From positions 198,501 to 262,500 of the forward strand of contig NC_053044.1 in the NCBI RefSeq assembly GCF_003473485.1: 64,000 nt of DNA, given 5' to 3'. Shown here piece by piece: positions 51,792 to 64,000 of the stretch; within the stretch, counting starts at the first letter, position 1, and each line of letters begins with the position of its first letter. The translations under genes were made by a program, and so were the position numbers. Under the pieces are notes generated by a model. It was given only the letters and a program-made list of their open reading frames with translations. It had not been told where the DNA came from and did no database searches. This DNA is from Medicago truncatula (Eukaryota; Streptophyta; Magnoliopsida; Fabales; Fabaceae).

Positions 51792-54700
51792 TTAAGTGCC
51801 TGAAGATGACTTCTGAACCCAAACTTGTTTCTGCATACAGAAAAGCATTTTACAGGGCGATTCAAGCAAAGAGGTGGCGACAGAATACATCAATATAACA
51901 TGTATACCTCATGAGTACTATTCCCAACACCTTTCTTTGAAAGTTTCCCTTCACTCGAACTGACTGCACCATCATCCTTCACTATATAGGGAGCCCCACG
52001 ACGAGTAAAAATTCTTTGTGAACCTACAGAGATAAAAAGAACGATTCAAACATTTATCTATCAGAACCCAGATAAATACCTTCTATAGTTGTTTATATTG
52101 TGAGTTTTTATTTATTATCCATAATCAGTAAAGACACACCAACCATTCTCAACGGAGGGACTACTACGTCCACCTGCAGAAGCTGAGAATTCACCACTCC
52201 TGTTTCCCGAATAAGCATTTTCTTTTACCTCTCCTGCTAAAAATTGAAAATCACCACCATACAATAGATTTCAATCACTCAGCTTTGTTTTGAAATTTCA
52301 AGTGGATTGACAGAAATACATCTACTTTGTGTGTAGAAAACTTGTTGTCTAGTCAATGGTCATACCTTCAACTGATTCAGGATTTGATGGTGCAGACTGT
52401 GCCAGTGAGGATGATGAGAGCTCATTACTAGAATGTGAAGAATCAGAACGGCGAAGAGGTGCCCAAACACCACGATCAGGCCTGTCCTTGTTTCTAGTAC
52501 GTCTTTCGGTTTTATCACCAATACCCGAACCATGAAAATCTCTTCTTACAAACTTTTCATCCAAATCCCTTTTAGATTCCCCTTCAGAATTAACATGCCC
52601 AGCATCATGACTAGAGACTTGATCACTTAACCCAGACCTTGAACCAAAAGGACGAGGTGGACGCCTCCCATTCTCAGAAGTTAAGATTTGAATCTTATGT
52701 TGTGCAGTAGATGTAGACTGACTCTGACGAGATTCATTATTTAGAAGTATGCTCCTGATCAATCTTCCACCGGCTTCACGCCTTTGGTTCTGTTTTGCAG
52801 TAGTTGGAATGGGCAAATTTGCAGATTGTGCATTTTGCTGTTTAACCATACCTTCAGTGGCCTGAAAGTTCCATAGAAAGTTCATAATGAAAAATTTAAT
52901 AAGGGCCTATTCATGTTTAAGTGACTGTACTGCTCCAAACCAACTTTCAGGGAAGGGCAACACTAGGGTATTTAAAGAGAGAGAAAAAATCTAATGTCTA
53001 CCCATACAAAGAATAACTCCAACGTTAGTAGAATGGGAGAAAAATGAACTTTATATTGCATTTGCTTATATGAAGAACATTATTTTCTTATAAGGAAATG
53101 AGAGACTTAAGATCATTTATAAAAGTAAGTGAAATGGACATGAGCAAGGTACGGGTGAAGGCAAATGAAAATTTAACAGATAATTAAACCTACTTTGGGA
53201 ATTTCCCGCTGTTTTCCTTTCAGAAGGAGGATCTTTTTCTTTCCTGAGTCAGAAGTCAGTGGTATTCCAGAGATGGAACCTTCAATGCCATGCACTGCAA
53301 ATTCATCAATCACATGCGCTGCAAATTCATCAATCACAAATAATTTATCAGCTAAAATACATGAAACTTGGAAACGAGACTTAAAAGCACAATTGCAATT
53401 GCTGAATCTTCAAAAAAAAAATTGACAAATTTAATTTGGCTGATGTATTACTTTAATGCAAACATGTTTCTGTAGTATTCCCCTCCGTTATGTATCATTC
53501 TGATATACTTCGTACAGAGTCCCGAATGATTAAAAACAATTACAAGGAGTTTCTGGTGGACAATCTGAAAAGTGACCATCTTGTTCCATCGAGTTTGTGA
53601 AGCAGACCCAAATAAGAACGGGTCTATGTCCTACAAAAGTTATCTAAATTTTTTTCTCCTATGGTGTTGTTTACCTTTTAAAGCAATCAATTTATTCAAA
53701 TAAAGTATGGTTTTAGCCATGTAACAACAATTCAGGGATTACCACATCTTGTGGTGGTTGCTTATTTACAGCCATTACACTGCTCTTTACTCAGACAGGT
53801 ATTCATTCAATGGAAGTTAAGAAACAACACAACAAGTTTCTATACTAGGCACCTACTTTTCATCCACTTTTCTACTATAAAGCATTTTTTGCTGATTTAG
53901 TTTATAGGTTTGGAAAAGGTGGGCAAAATTAAGAGAGGAAAATTTGTGCAATAGTTGCTATTCTTCACTTCTTCAGTATAGTTGGAGCGAGGTAACAACA
54001 TTTAAGGATATCTCGTCCTATAATATCAATTGAAACTCCACTATATAGGAAAAGTAGACTGAATCCTTGATTTCAGAGGAAGCCATCTATATATTAAACT
54101 GGAAAGCTGCGGCAAAGAATAGAAACAAAAGGAAACTATAGAGATGACCTATGAGAATGAATGACTCCCCACCCCCAGTTTCTCCTCATATGATTATGAT
54201 TGTTAGGTCAAATAAATTCTTGTATTTTGAACAAAAACCACTTTAGTAACTTATTTTTATGAATTTATGTATGATTTGATCGATAATGTTATGATACTAT
54301 CTAGTACTGATGTACTAGCACACTTTATTAAGGAGTTGGAATGTTGAATTATTGTTGTGTTAAGCTGTTCTATGTTATGATACTATCTACTTCACTTTAT
54401 TAAGGAGTTGGAATGTTGAATTATTGTTGTGTTAAGCTGTTCTATATTATGTATATATGCCATGTATAGGTTACTTTGATATTGGGTGAACTCTTACGAG
54501 TTTGAGAGTCAAGTCTACGAAAGCTCCACCAATTTCTGTAGACTCTCGGAACATGCAATTAATACACCATAAGCAACGAACAGATATGATTAGGAGTTGG
54601 GAGAATCGCAGAGACAAAAGCTGTATAAGGAAGAGACTTTTGTTTTGGTTCAAAACTACCATACATCTTGAAATCAAATATGGAAGCAATTAAAAGCAAA

Positions 54701-57700
54701 TTACACATATTAAGCTTTTGAAAAAGGGAAAAATGAAGACAGTGAACTTGGCATATACAAGGTGAAAGTAGAGTACAATACGCCTATACAGAACTGAATA
54801 ACTATACCACACCAGAGATATTCACATGAAAAAGATGATCTAACAAAATCTAAAGGAAGAAAAGATGACTTACAAGAATCAATTTCATATACTCCTTTTA
54901 TACTTGATTCAGAAGAATGGTCCTCACGCCTAGGGACCACAGTAAAGGCAGATTTGTCTTTTGAATCTTTCCGATTAGCATTCTTGACATTGTCCTTCTG
55001 AACATACTGACAACCAAAACTAATTTTCATCAAGTGGAACAAATCTATGTGATTTTGCAAGCACAAATAGAACATCTATATATCAACAATAGGAGAATCA
55101 AACAATCTGAAGACATATAGGGGAAGACAAACATCCCTCCCTCTATCATGCTAACTTGATTGAACCCATGTTTCAATTCACATCTATCTAGGTCAATACA
55201 GCCACACCTTTCATGTGGGTCATGTTGCCACACCCAAAAAGAGAAAGGAAATAAATCAAAATATAAATAGAGAAATGTTGAGTCACTGTTTGGCTTTGCT
55301 TGGTTTTGATAAAAGAACCAAAGCATTAGATAAAAGATAATAGACTGGAAATGAGGGAATGGTTCAATAAGTTCCTTCATAATTGATTGTTTTTTTCTGG
55401 CGGAATTAATTGATTGTTTATTGAAATAGAAAGAATTGAAAAAAATGGGTTTAGACCACAGCCTAACCCACTTGGCCCCATACATCCCCACTGAATGTAC
55501 ATTCCCTTCTTGAGTGGACTTCAAGCCCTAACACATTAATTTATTTTTGTGTGCAGAGCCAGAGGCTAAAACTGGCCAGTCCCCTCCTTAGCTGCGGGTG
55601 TTGGTGGGTGATTCATGCACATTCTTGCCCTCTTTAGGTGTAGTTGAAAAACAAACTAAAAACTAGACATAAGGAGCCAAGCAATTGACTAGTTAATGAA
55701 TTTAAAATTGTCTGCACAAGAAATTTATGAGACACGGTCCATCTTTTTTTTCAATCCACACATTTTCCTTTTGCGTATAAGAATTAATCGGTATCAATAA
55801 ATTAACACCTTTGTAATCTATCCTATTGATTAAATATAAAATACATAGTAATTAAATAGAAAATTAAATTATTAATAAGAAAATCCAAATTGGAAAGAAA
55901 ATAAAACAGAATAGTTTGAAATCTTCAGTTTATGAATATTCACGAAGTTTACATAATTAATAAATCATTTTAATAATAGTATGCATGAGTGTGTGCGTAT
56001 ATCTAACTACACCTACTGCCTCTATAGTCAATAATGGCCATAGTGGCTGTTATGGCATCATCATGTTGTGTAGCTTAGCAGCCCCCTAACCATTTCACAG
56101 ACATTTTGGTTTCCAAGCAACAATAAGATGACAAAATATTATTTCTCGGCCACTTAGTAGACAAATACTAATTGAATATTAAGATGCTACACATAGAATT
56201 AAGAATGCTACAAAGGAGGCAATAACAGCATGGTTTCTCTTGTCTTTATTAAACTAATAAAAATTAATAGGAAAGTTGCAACTTTTATGTCAACAAAGTC
56301 ATGGCATTCAAAATGAGTAAAGTGATTATACATTGCCTCCAGCAATATAATAATATATACTTGAAATTCATTATAAAGGCTCACCTTTTTCTTTTCGGAT
56401 CCCCGTCTGGTATTACTGGGGCCAGGCTTGCCTTGCATAGCTCTGGCTCTTCTGCCAACTCTTGTTGCGGCCGATGAAACCTGACACAAGATGTGGAGTA
56501 TTGCATGTCAGCATATACCCAAGCAGGAGGCCATCTTAACTTATATTTATCTGTAATTTAATAAGTTTCTTATATATAATAATACCAGAATAATTCCATC
56601 CAACAGGAGTTGAAGATTAAAGCCACAATCATGTGAAGGCATAATAATATAAATGAACAATGCATACCAACAAATTTTAGTGCATTTTCCACATTTTTCA
56701 AAAATCAAAATTCACCAGACCCATTGAAGGCCCAAAAAGTATAGAGAGCTAACAAAGGGGGAAGGATGAATCAGCTAAGTACATATGCCCAAGCATCATA
56801 AATAAAAAAACAAACCTGTTGGAAAGAACAAAATAAAAATTCATTTCAAACAGGTGTAACCCCAAGCATGAATATAATTGTTCAAATACATTTGAATCCA
56901 TAAGTTAGAATTCAATCCAAAGTTTTAGTTGCTCAAATATAATTGTTCTTTCAAAAAACTCCCTCATATAAGTCATATGAATATGCTTCCAAGTAGTTAT
57001 GCTATGTGTTGAAAATAAAATTATGATCTGTGTACTCATTGCATGGGCTGTGAATCTGTGATATGGATTGCGGATGGCAAACCATAGCAGAAGGCCAAAA
57101 TTCTGCTCTCTCCGCCATAAACATCATGGTGCTGCCATCCTTCACAGATTGGTCATGGCGGATGGCAAATTCTTTGCCAGAGCACTCTGCCATGGCTGCT
57201 ACTTGATAACAATGTAGGACAGGCATATCATATCACATAAATAAGGGTAGAATATTATGTATCTCTATTGCACTATTTGCTTTTAAAACATAATAAAGAG
57301 ACTCCTGTGTCGTTGAAACACACCGTTTCAAAATATTTTGCCTCTTTCTCTCTCATTCAACACTATGATACCAAATTCCTCGAGAATTTAAACAAGAGGC
57401 AAATGAGACACTTAAAGCATGAACCATAAATAGAATATGTTCTAGCATCAGAGCATTTAGTAGTAACTATTAGAATTAAAAGAATAAGGAGGGAAAACCC
57501 ACAGCTCACAATATATATTTCGAAATGTCTTTCTTACTCGAATTCAAGGTCAATCTCCAAAGCACATTCTTATAAAAAAACGCTTATAGCTATGAGGAGC
57601 ATACATAAAATTTTACTACTACACCCCTTTATAGTATAAGAAAAAACAAGAAGTACTCAGAAGTCCCAGAATCATTTACCAGTGGACCACTGTCAACAGC

Positions 57701-59819
57701 ACGCTTCTGACGTATGTATGCCATCAGGGGTGTGACAATAGGTGCTTCCTTGCTAGCCCCTAGAAAGGAGGAGAAAATATGAGACAAATGGTACTGAAAT
57801 TTACCTACATATAACTAACCAGCTTGCTCAAAACACATTTACATAAGAATAGTGATTAGACTGCTTTAATAAGTGTAAATCAAATAAAGGTGGTCAACAA
57901 ATAACTAACCAGCTTGCTCAGCTTCCTTTCTTTCCAATTGTATTTCTGCACTCGGAAGATGTTCTTGAGGCTTCGAAATGAGTTTGAGGAACTCGAGATA
58001 GTCTGGATCTGTCCTTATTAAAAAACAATAATCATAAACATGAAGAGCACATGCCGTTAACCTAGATAATTAGCATTAGAACACTTTTATATCTTGAAGG
58101 CACAAAAATGACAACTACATTGATACCTTTATATATAGTCCCTTCACGGCCATCCTTTTTGGTACTCAGCTTTGGAACACGCTGAGAAGGTGCATACTCA
58201 ACTACTGCTTTATGCTGGACACCTGATTGAATATCAAGCATTAATATTTTGCATGGCACAAAAAAAAAATCAACATTTAGAAAGGAAAGAAAAACAAATT
58301 ATGATAAACAGAATACCGGAATGATAGTTAGAATTTTGAGTCTACTAACATCAATTACGCCGCGAAAAACATTCAATTGAGTTCCCAGTACAATAACTAC
58401 TAACCCATTTAACAAATAACAAGTGAAGGTTTAAATGGAAAACATAATAACTCAGGTCTAAACAATTAAGGCTCTAATAACTCAGGTCTAAAGAATTAAG
58501 GTTCTATTTAGTTAAACAACTTAATTAAGCGCTTATAACATAACAACAACAACAACCAAGCCTTATCCCATTAAGTGGGGTCGGCTTATATATGAGCTAT
58601 TTCTATAACAGAAGATAAAATAAAATAAAATTATATTCATGTAAGTTATAAGTTGTTTTCATAAGTTATCCTATAGAGCTTACGGAAATAAGCTGAAAAC
58701 AGCTTATGGACATGCATAGGTTGTTTATCATAAGTTCATTCAAATAGTCTCACAAATGTTTATGCTATAGTTGATAAGCTGAAATAACCCAATCCAAACA
58801 TGCCCTAAAAGCTATGTTCCATATTGCATATGAAAAAAAAAAACGCTACAAAAGGAGAAAAGAAAAAAACAAAAACCAGGAGAAATGAATTTGAAACAGA
58901 AAAATTCACCTTTCTCGTTAACGAAAACGTGTCCATTAAAGAACTCCGCAAACTCGAAAACATCATCAGGTGAATTGAAGTCTAGATACGCTCTTGCATA
59001 CTTTTGATTCCTATAACTGCACATATCAATTTTCAACAAATCACGCACAAAATCATAACAACAATCACGACAAAAAACACAAAACTACAATTAACATCTT
59101 CAATAATTACAGCTATACCCGCAAAACTAAGCTTAAGAATTTCAACAAATTACACATAATCATAACAACAACAATTACAATAACAAACCACGCATAATCA
59201 GAACAATAATAATCATGATAACAAACGCAAAGCTAAGATAAACAACTTCAATAATTATGATTATAAACGAAAAACTAAGACTAACAGCTTCAACTAATCA
59301 AGCATAATCATACCAACAATAATCACAATAAAAACGCAAAACTAAGATTAAGAACTTCAATAATCATTATCAACAAAAATGAAACTGAATCGTTAGGGTT
59401 TTGCAAGAGAAGAACAACAGCAAATAACAATTATAAACGCAAAAATAAGATTAACAACTTCAATAATCATAATTATAAACACAAAGCTAAGATTAACAAC
59501 TTCAACAAATCATGCATAATCATAACAACAATAATCACAATAACAAAGGCAAAACTACAATTAAGAACTTCGATAATCATAATTATAAACACAAAACAAA
59601 GATTAAGAACTTCAATAAACATTATCAACGAAAATGAAACAGAATTGTTAGGGTTTTGTGAGAGAAGAAGAACCTGGTGTTGCCGGAACGGAAAACGAAC
59701 CAGTGATAGCGAGAAGAGAAACGGTTATCGATGTGTTGAATGAGATCAGATTCGGTTAGAGAAGGTGGTAAATGCCGTATCACAACTTTCGTTCTTCCCT
59801 TTTCCGAACGCGCCTTCAT
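51792..59819 (-). CDS. UPF3: UPF3, nonsense-mediated mRNA decay factor
   Basis: Twelve exons on the minus strand: 59819-59674, 59016-58910, 58222-58127, 58008-57910, 57759-57680, 56480-56385, 55006-54874, 53294-53194, 52861-52366, 52236-52144, 52023-51908 and 51830-51792, giving 533 residues. The Smg4/UPF3 RRM-like domain (about residues 8-150) has KVVIRHLPPSLTESDL, NQKYARAYLDF, FFNGHVFVNEKG and VEYAPSQRVPK; this surface binds UPF2 in the family. Then come PIVTPLMAYIRQKRA, a basic RVGRRARAMQ stretch, GKKKILLLKGK, and RNKDRP at about 409-414, matching the exon-junction-complex-binding motif of animal UPF3 proteins. The plant-specific end has RRGAPYIVKDD and terminates KQVWVQKSSSGT. UPF3 links exon-junction complexes to UPF2-UPF1. 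Exon 4 begins at a CAG, not the nearer AAG, because only that keeps KDPDYLEFLK in frame. Length and order match Arabidopsis UPF3. Confidence 0.95.
53294..53341 (-). promoter_or_regulatory. Tandemly duplicated 3' splice site of UPF3 exon 8
   Basis: On the minus strand the 24-base word starting GTGATTGATGAATTTGCAG occurs twice in direct succession, placing two TTTGCAG acceptors exactly 24 bases apart (exon starts at 53318 or 53294). Both keep the frame. The distal choice adds eight residues (SHVIDEFA replacing the junction codon) without a stop. I used 53294 for the main model because it matches the family spacing. Confidence 0.7.
54288..54446. repeat. Two-copy tandem repeat in UPF3 intron 7
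   Basis: A unit of about 72-86 bases (GTTATGATACTATCTA ... CACTTTATTAAGGAGTTGGA ... GTTAAGCTGTTCTAT) is repeated in tandem. The second copy lacks about 14 bases (GTACTGATGTACTAGC). Confidence 0.8.
57040..57225. repeat. Repeat-like GC-richer block in UPF3 intron 5
   Basis: The block is distinct in composition from the AT-rich intron, with GCGGATGGCAAA occurring in both halves (near 57071 and 57160) and CCGCCAT / ATGGCGG inverted between them. It resembles dispersed legume repeats of this type, probably a MITE fragment, but no ends were found. Confidence 0.4.
58490..58810. mobile_element. TAAGCTTAT-rich MITE interrupted by an Au-SINE-like fragment
   Basis: The outer sequence (GTTAAACAACTTA on the left, AATCCAAACATGCCCTAAAA on the right, with AAGCTGAAAACAGCTTAT inside) looks like the GTTTGGATT MITE group. 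Inside, 58541-58600 reads AACAACAACCAAGCCTTATCCC..GTGGGGTCGGCTTATAT, which in inverse matches the conserved 3' end of plant Au SINEs (AAGGCTTGGTTGTTGTTG tail). It lies in UPF3 intron 2. Confidence 0.5.
59030..59671. repeat. Diverged tandem repeat array in UPF3 intron 1
   Basis: Most of intron 1 consists of variants of AAGATTAA(C/G)AACTTCAATAATCATAATTATAAACACAAAACTA. A longer unit of about 70 bases occurs at 59346-59415 and again at 59601-59673, where it abuts exon 1 and includes the TTAGGGTTTTG(T/C)(G/A)AGAGAAGA segment next to the donor site. Confidence 0.75.
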
Positions 59820-61720
59820 CTTCTTCTTCTTCTTCTTCGGAAATGAAACTAACTTCGAATTTTGTTTTCTCTCATATTGCTCTTTCGTTCTTCTTTTTCA
59901 GCACAAAACAATAGAAACTGGGCTTATCAATGTTAGTTTTAGTATTGCATTTTCTACTTGTACCCCCACCTAGATCATATACCCACAATACTAGTCATTT
60001 CTTTGTTATGCTTAATTCTCAGTTTATTTTTCGTATTAGTATTAGTATATGTTGATTGTTACGTTGTTAGTATTTGTTGGAGATAAGAATTGAATTTGAG
60101 ATCGTTGTTCTCGCTTCATTTATTTGTTCGTTCTCTTATCTGAGTACCAACCGTTTTCACTTCGTTCATTCGCTCTCTTATTTGAGTCATCAAACAAACC
60201 TTATATGTTATGGATTGTTCGGTAGCAATAATTTTTTGAAAGAAAATGTTTGATACGTAAATGTGTTTCACACATTTTGCTTGTTACGAGTTTGAAACCT
60301 TATGCAGTGCAAAAGCAAAAAAAGAGTCGTGCTTCCTCGACTTTTTAAGATATTTGTCAGACTAGAAGTTATATGTACTATTTTTCGTAAGTTGTTTCAA
60401 TAACATCTTACAAACGGTCTCGCAAATAATAATGATAGTAGATAAGCTCCATGATAGGGTAATTAACATACAAAATCTCTCGTTGACGAAAATCTCATCC
60501 TTCAAAATACAAATCTCATGCAAAAGCATGTATGTTATTTTATCAAACATAGTGTCACAATAACATCATTTAATATCAAAGAATTCGACCCACAAAACAT
60601 TAATGTTATTGCATAATGGGTAATCATTCATAACGGCAAAGCGTGTATTGTGAAGGACATGGAGAACATATCAACACTCTTTTTGATGTAAAGATCTTGC
60701 TAAGTTTTTGAACGACATAGGAATAAGACAAAACATTTGCTTGTTAGATGAATGAGTTGCGAAAAAGTGGAACATGGATGCAAGTGTTGGAAGATCGGTT
60801 TAGAAGTAGGGAACACAAGAAACACGAGAAAAATGTGGGAAGAGCCAGCAAACCAAGCATTGGTGCAATCCCTGAATAAGTTGTTCCACTCTAACGACGT
60901 TTCTTGTTAAAGAGGGTGATGATGTTATGATGAACATTGGTTGTGTTGTCCTTGTCGTCCAATAATGTTTCTTGGAAGATTGAAGGAGGTATGGCATAGG
61001 AAACTCTTGAGAGGAAATAGTTTGTGTTCAATTGAGTTGTGATGTAGTAATTGTGAGAGACCCACAAACTTAAATAAATAAGAAAAAAAAAAGGGTCATG
61101 TGCATGGATCGATTAAAACTGACTTTTTGATCAGGCTATTTATAAAAAAAATTAACATTTTTTTGAATTATGTTGACATTTCACTAAAAAAACCGACTTT
61201 AGATATTATTGATAATTTTGTGAAAGTTTATTTGTTATCGAACTCTTTTAATTAGTCTTGATATTTTATTCAACTGAATTTGTGCAGTCGTTTTTGTTGT
61301 TAAGGTTACACACAAGTTATGTCGAAAAAGAAAGGTTTAATTACATTTGGTGATTCTTTATTTTATTGGGTATGTATAGAAAGCGGTAAACACTACATGA
61401 AACATATAAACAATTGCGAGGTCTTGTGTTCAAATCCACGTGAATGTGTCAAACCTAGTTTTTTTTTAAGTCAGACTAACCCGTTGTAATTAGCACCAAA
61501 GAGAATCAAATCTAAAACCTTGAGAGGAGCACATTTGAAAAAAAAAAATAAATTTACTTGTACCCCACCATATATCCCCCCAAACCTAGTAAATTACCAA
61601 ATAATTATTTTCTATTAAACTAAATTTTCTTAAAAATTCCACTGACTCGAGAATAAAAATAGAACATCCCTCTCCCTCAAGTTTATTAACTCTCTCACCT
61701 CCGTCAACAAACTAATCTTA
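59820..61720. other. Intergenic region upstream of UPF3
   Basis: The first few hundred bases should hold the UPF3 leader and promoter (CTTCTTCTTCTTCTTC just before the ATG). Beyond that, a box-B-like GTGTTCAAATCCACG near 61428 is the only SINE hint. No gene is supported. Confidence 0.4.
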
Positions 61721-61722
61721 TA

Positions 61723-62003
61723 CTCCCTCCGTCCCAAATTATATGACATTTTGGACATGTCACAGATATTAAAAAATATAATTAATATTGTATGGAAAAG
61801 ATATATTATGAATTGTTTTACAAAATTGTCCTTAATAAATAATATGGGAAAGATAAATAAAAGACTTGAAAGAAAAGAGAGTAATAAATAGTTAAGGTTA
61901 TAATAGAAAAAATGATATTAATGTTTCATTAGTATTGTAAAGTGACATACAATTTGGGACAAATATTTTTTCTAAAGTGACATACAATTTGGAACGGAGG
62001 AAG
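61723..62003. mobile_element. Stowaway MITE
   Basis: It starts CTCCCTCCGTCCCAAATTAT and ends with the inverse (CAATTTGGAACGGAGGAAG), flanked by TA at 61721-61722 and 62004-62005. A second inner copy of the end (ACATACAATTTGGGAC near 61943) lies just inside the right terminus. 281 bases, no coding. Confidence 0.88.
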
Positions 62004-62595
62004 TATCTTCTTACTCGGTCAATTTAATTTGTTTGACATTTTTATTTTTAATGAAAAGTTTGACCATAAAGGTTGAGTGTACATTAATAAATAAATTCAC
62101 GTTACGTATAAATTATAGGAAAAAATTAGGTGGAGATTACCAAATCAAACAACGAAAAAGTTTAAGGTGGCCAAACTCACACAATCATGTTACTTATGAG
62201 GTTAAAAATGCAATTAAATACTGTTTCAGTTCTCGGCAGAAAATAATACTCAAATTATTAGTAAGTAAATTTTTTCACACAAAATGAAAATTGGCCACTC
62301 TATTGGTAATTTAGCAGAGTGAATAATTTGTTCCTCATATAAAAACATGATAGATAAATTTAATATATTATTATTTTAAAAAATTGATAGTATTCTTTTT
62401 TATGAAAATGAATTAATTGGAGTGTTTTGGAGCCGAAGCAAAAGGTGAGGACAAAAGGGTCATAACGAATATAGAGGCTTGGAGGCCAAGGAAAGTGCAA
62501 GGACAAAAGAGTCTTTATGAACATATAAAAGAAAGAAAACTAGGGTTGTTGTTGACGTTGAGAGAAGGCACCGTCGTTGAAGAAGAAGAAGAATC

Positions 62596-63048
62596 ATGCC
62601 GAAGAACAAGGGAAAGGGAGGAAAGAATAGAAAGAGAGGAAAGAACGAAGCTGACGATGAGAAACGCGAACTGATCTTCAAAGAAGACGGTCAAGAATAC
62701 GCACAGGTAACACGTATGCTTGGAAACGGACGGTTGGAAGCGAATTGCATCGACAACGAGAACAACATCAGAAAACGTCTCTGTCATATCCGGGGTAAGA
62801 TGCACAAGAAGGTTTGGATTGCTAACGGAGATATAATACTTATTGGATTACGTGATTATCAGGATGATAAGGCTGATGTGATATTGAAATATATGCCGGA
62901 TGAGGCGAGGCTATTGAAGGCTTATGATGAGATTCCGGAATCTATTAGGCTTAATGAAGGTATTGCTGGTGGGATGGATGATGATGATGCTGATGGTGAT
63001 GCTAATGATTATGTTCATTTTGAGGATGAGGATATTGATAGGATTTGA
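62596..63048 (+). CDS. EIF1A: Eukaryotic translation initiation factor 1A (eIF1A)
   Basis: Intronless frame of 150 residues. The basic N-terminal tail ([17 protein letters not shown]) is followed by the S1/OB-fold domain (about residues 25-100: [55 protein letters not shown]) and an acidic C-terminal tail ending [10 protein letters not shown]. eIF1A binds the 40S A site and, with eIF1, promotes scanning and start-codon selection; the DIDRI end is the conserved eIF5B-contact motif of the family. The length (about 145 in most plants) is increased by the Asp-rich repeat near residue 130. The leader contains CTAGGGTTG and GAAGAAGAAGAA. It looks functional. Confidence 0.95.
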   Translation: MPKNKGKGGKNRKRGKNEADDEKRELIFKEDGQEYAQVTRMLGNGRLEANCIDNENNIRKRLCHIRGKMHKKVWIANGDIILIGLRDYQDDKADVILKYMPDEARLLKAYDEIPESIRLNEGIAGGMDDDDADGDANDYVHFEDEDIDRI

Positions 63049-64000
63049 GAACTTTGATTATGATCATTTTTATGTTTTTATTTTTATCATTTAGTCGACT
63101 ATGTGATCGAGTGATATCATTCATATGATATTGCCAACACGAGAATAATGTTTAATAGTTTGTTATCATCTTTCTTATTGTTAATCATCATGATTTGTTT
63201 TGGCTGCCGTGTTCAGTTTGCTTTTGTTGTGTTGATTGCAAAGTTGAATGATAAGAATTAGGGCTTGCTTGGATTGACTTGTTTTTGATCTTATGTAAAA
63301 ATAGCTTATGCAAATAAATAAACTTTTATGTTTATTCATTTGATAAGCTTATGAAAAGTGTTTGTTATCATCTTAGTTTATTTGCTGCTCTGTTTGAAAT
63401 TATGCTCTTATGATTATAATGATTGTTATTGCTGCTGTTGTGTTTGGTTGTGATTTACTGTTTGCTTTGATTGTGTTGTATTTTTGGTTTTGATTGCTTC
63501 AAGTGGGAGTAGGACTTGATTGTGATTTTGCTTTTAGGTTGTTGTTGTTGTAATGAGAATGAAGATTGAACTAATGTGGTGTTTCACTGTCCTGAGAATT
63601 GTTTTTGTTTTCTTCATCAGTACATGTCAGTTGTCAAGTTTAGCTTCAACTCAATTGTTTATTTATGTTTATCATTTGTAGTGGTACACATTCTACAATT
63701 AGACTCTGATGATAGAGAGACACTGTCAATTCAATACTCTATGTTTACACAATTTTAATTGAGTTTAAATGCAAACATACTAATACACAGCGTCGTTAAA
63801 TAGTTTTGCTATATAGCAGAATTTCATCAAGCTGTTGTTTTCTGCAATTTGCGATTGACAACATTACTACATATCTTTTTATTACCACTCAAAAGCATTA
63901 AATCTGTATAATAACAGACTTGAATTGGCACTGGATCATCCAAATTATGCGACTGAGGAAGCAGTTAACTTAATACAAATATGCAGATGTATATATTTGT
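63049..64000. other. eIF1A 3' flank
   Basis: 3' UTR followed by T-rich intergenic DNA. At about 63262-63365, GGGCTTGCTTGGATTGACTT and AAATAGCTTATGC / GATAAGCTTATG words suggest one end of a GTTTGGATT-type MITE. No gene is supported up to the window end. Confidence 0.4.

Noticed and set aside
54502-54693. Short open frames on both strands near 54471-54693
   Set aside because: They lie within UPF3 intron 7 and match no family I know.
55045-55524. 159-codon minus-strand open frame
   Set aside because: It lies in UPF3 intron 6, directly 5' of exon 7, and reads as intron (poly-Phe/Leu, no domain).
59030-59671. CRISPR-like spaced repeats
   Set aside because: The repeats are diverged, directly adjoining and intronic in a plant gene; there are no uniform spacers.

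Overview
The window is nuclear DNA of a flowering plant, most likely a legume of the Medicago/Trifolium type. The reasons are AT-rich sequence, spliced genes with canonical GT-AG introns, plant-only gene families (REM-type B3 factors, MES methylesterases) and dense Stowaway, Tourist, hAT, SINE and Helitron insertions. The species call is inference; no search was run.

Layout. 1-1324 is the 3' end of a Helitron with a decayed replication-protein-A-like gene. 2365-7983 (+) is a five-exon methylesterase close to Arabidopsis MES14, whose last intron holds a hAT element with another MITE nested in it. 9140-47709 is a cluster of REM/B3 genes, nearly all on the minus strand: A (9140-11836) and C (22390-24947) each encode four B3 domains in 523 residues; B (15950-17953, plus strand) is a broken relative; D, E and their copies D', E' encode two B3 domains each; F (45664-47709) has four B3 modules but no recognisable first exon. 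Two complete RPS9 (uS4) genes lie inside the cluster in opposite orientation (13515-14874 + and 19320-20824 -), surrounded by broken REM pieces.

The most striking structural feature is a direct tandem duplication of about 8.7 kb (28152-36849 and 36858-45552), carrying D+E and D'+E'. In the parts I compared, the copies differ only at three homopolymer runs. The junction holds 8 extra bases that form a perfect 13-bp-arm hairpin with the adjoining sequence, which looks like snap-back templated filler.

51792-59819 (-) is a full twelve-exon UPF3 gene (nonsense-mediated decay), with a tandemly duplicated 3' splice site at exon 8 that would add eight codons in frame. 62596-63048 (+) is an intronless eIF1A gene. 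The housekeeping genes (RPS9, UPF3, eIF1A) all act in translation or mRNA surveillance, but nothing suggests they are functionally linked by position. The REM genes are probable DNA-binding proteins whose modular phase-0 exons explain how two-domain and four-domain forms arose by tandem duplication and read-through fusion.

Exon borders were set by hand from GT-AG sites, reading-frame continuity and comparison between paralogs. They are predictions, not transcript data.
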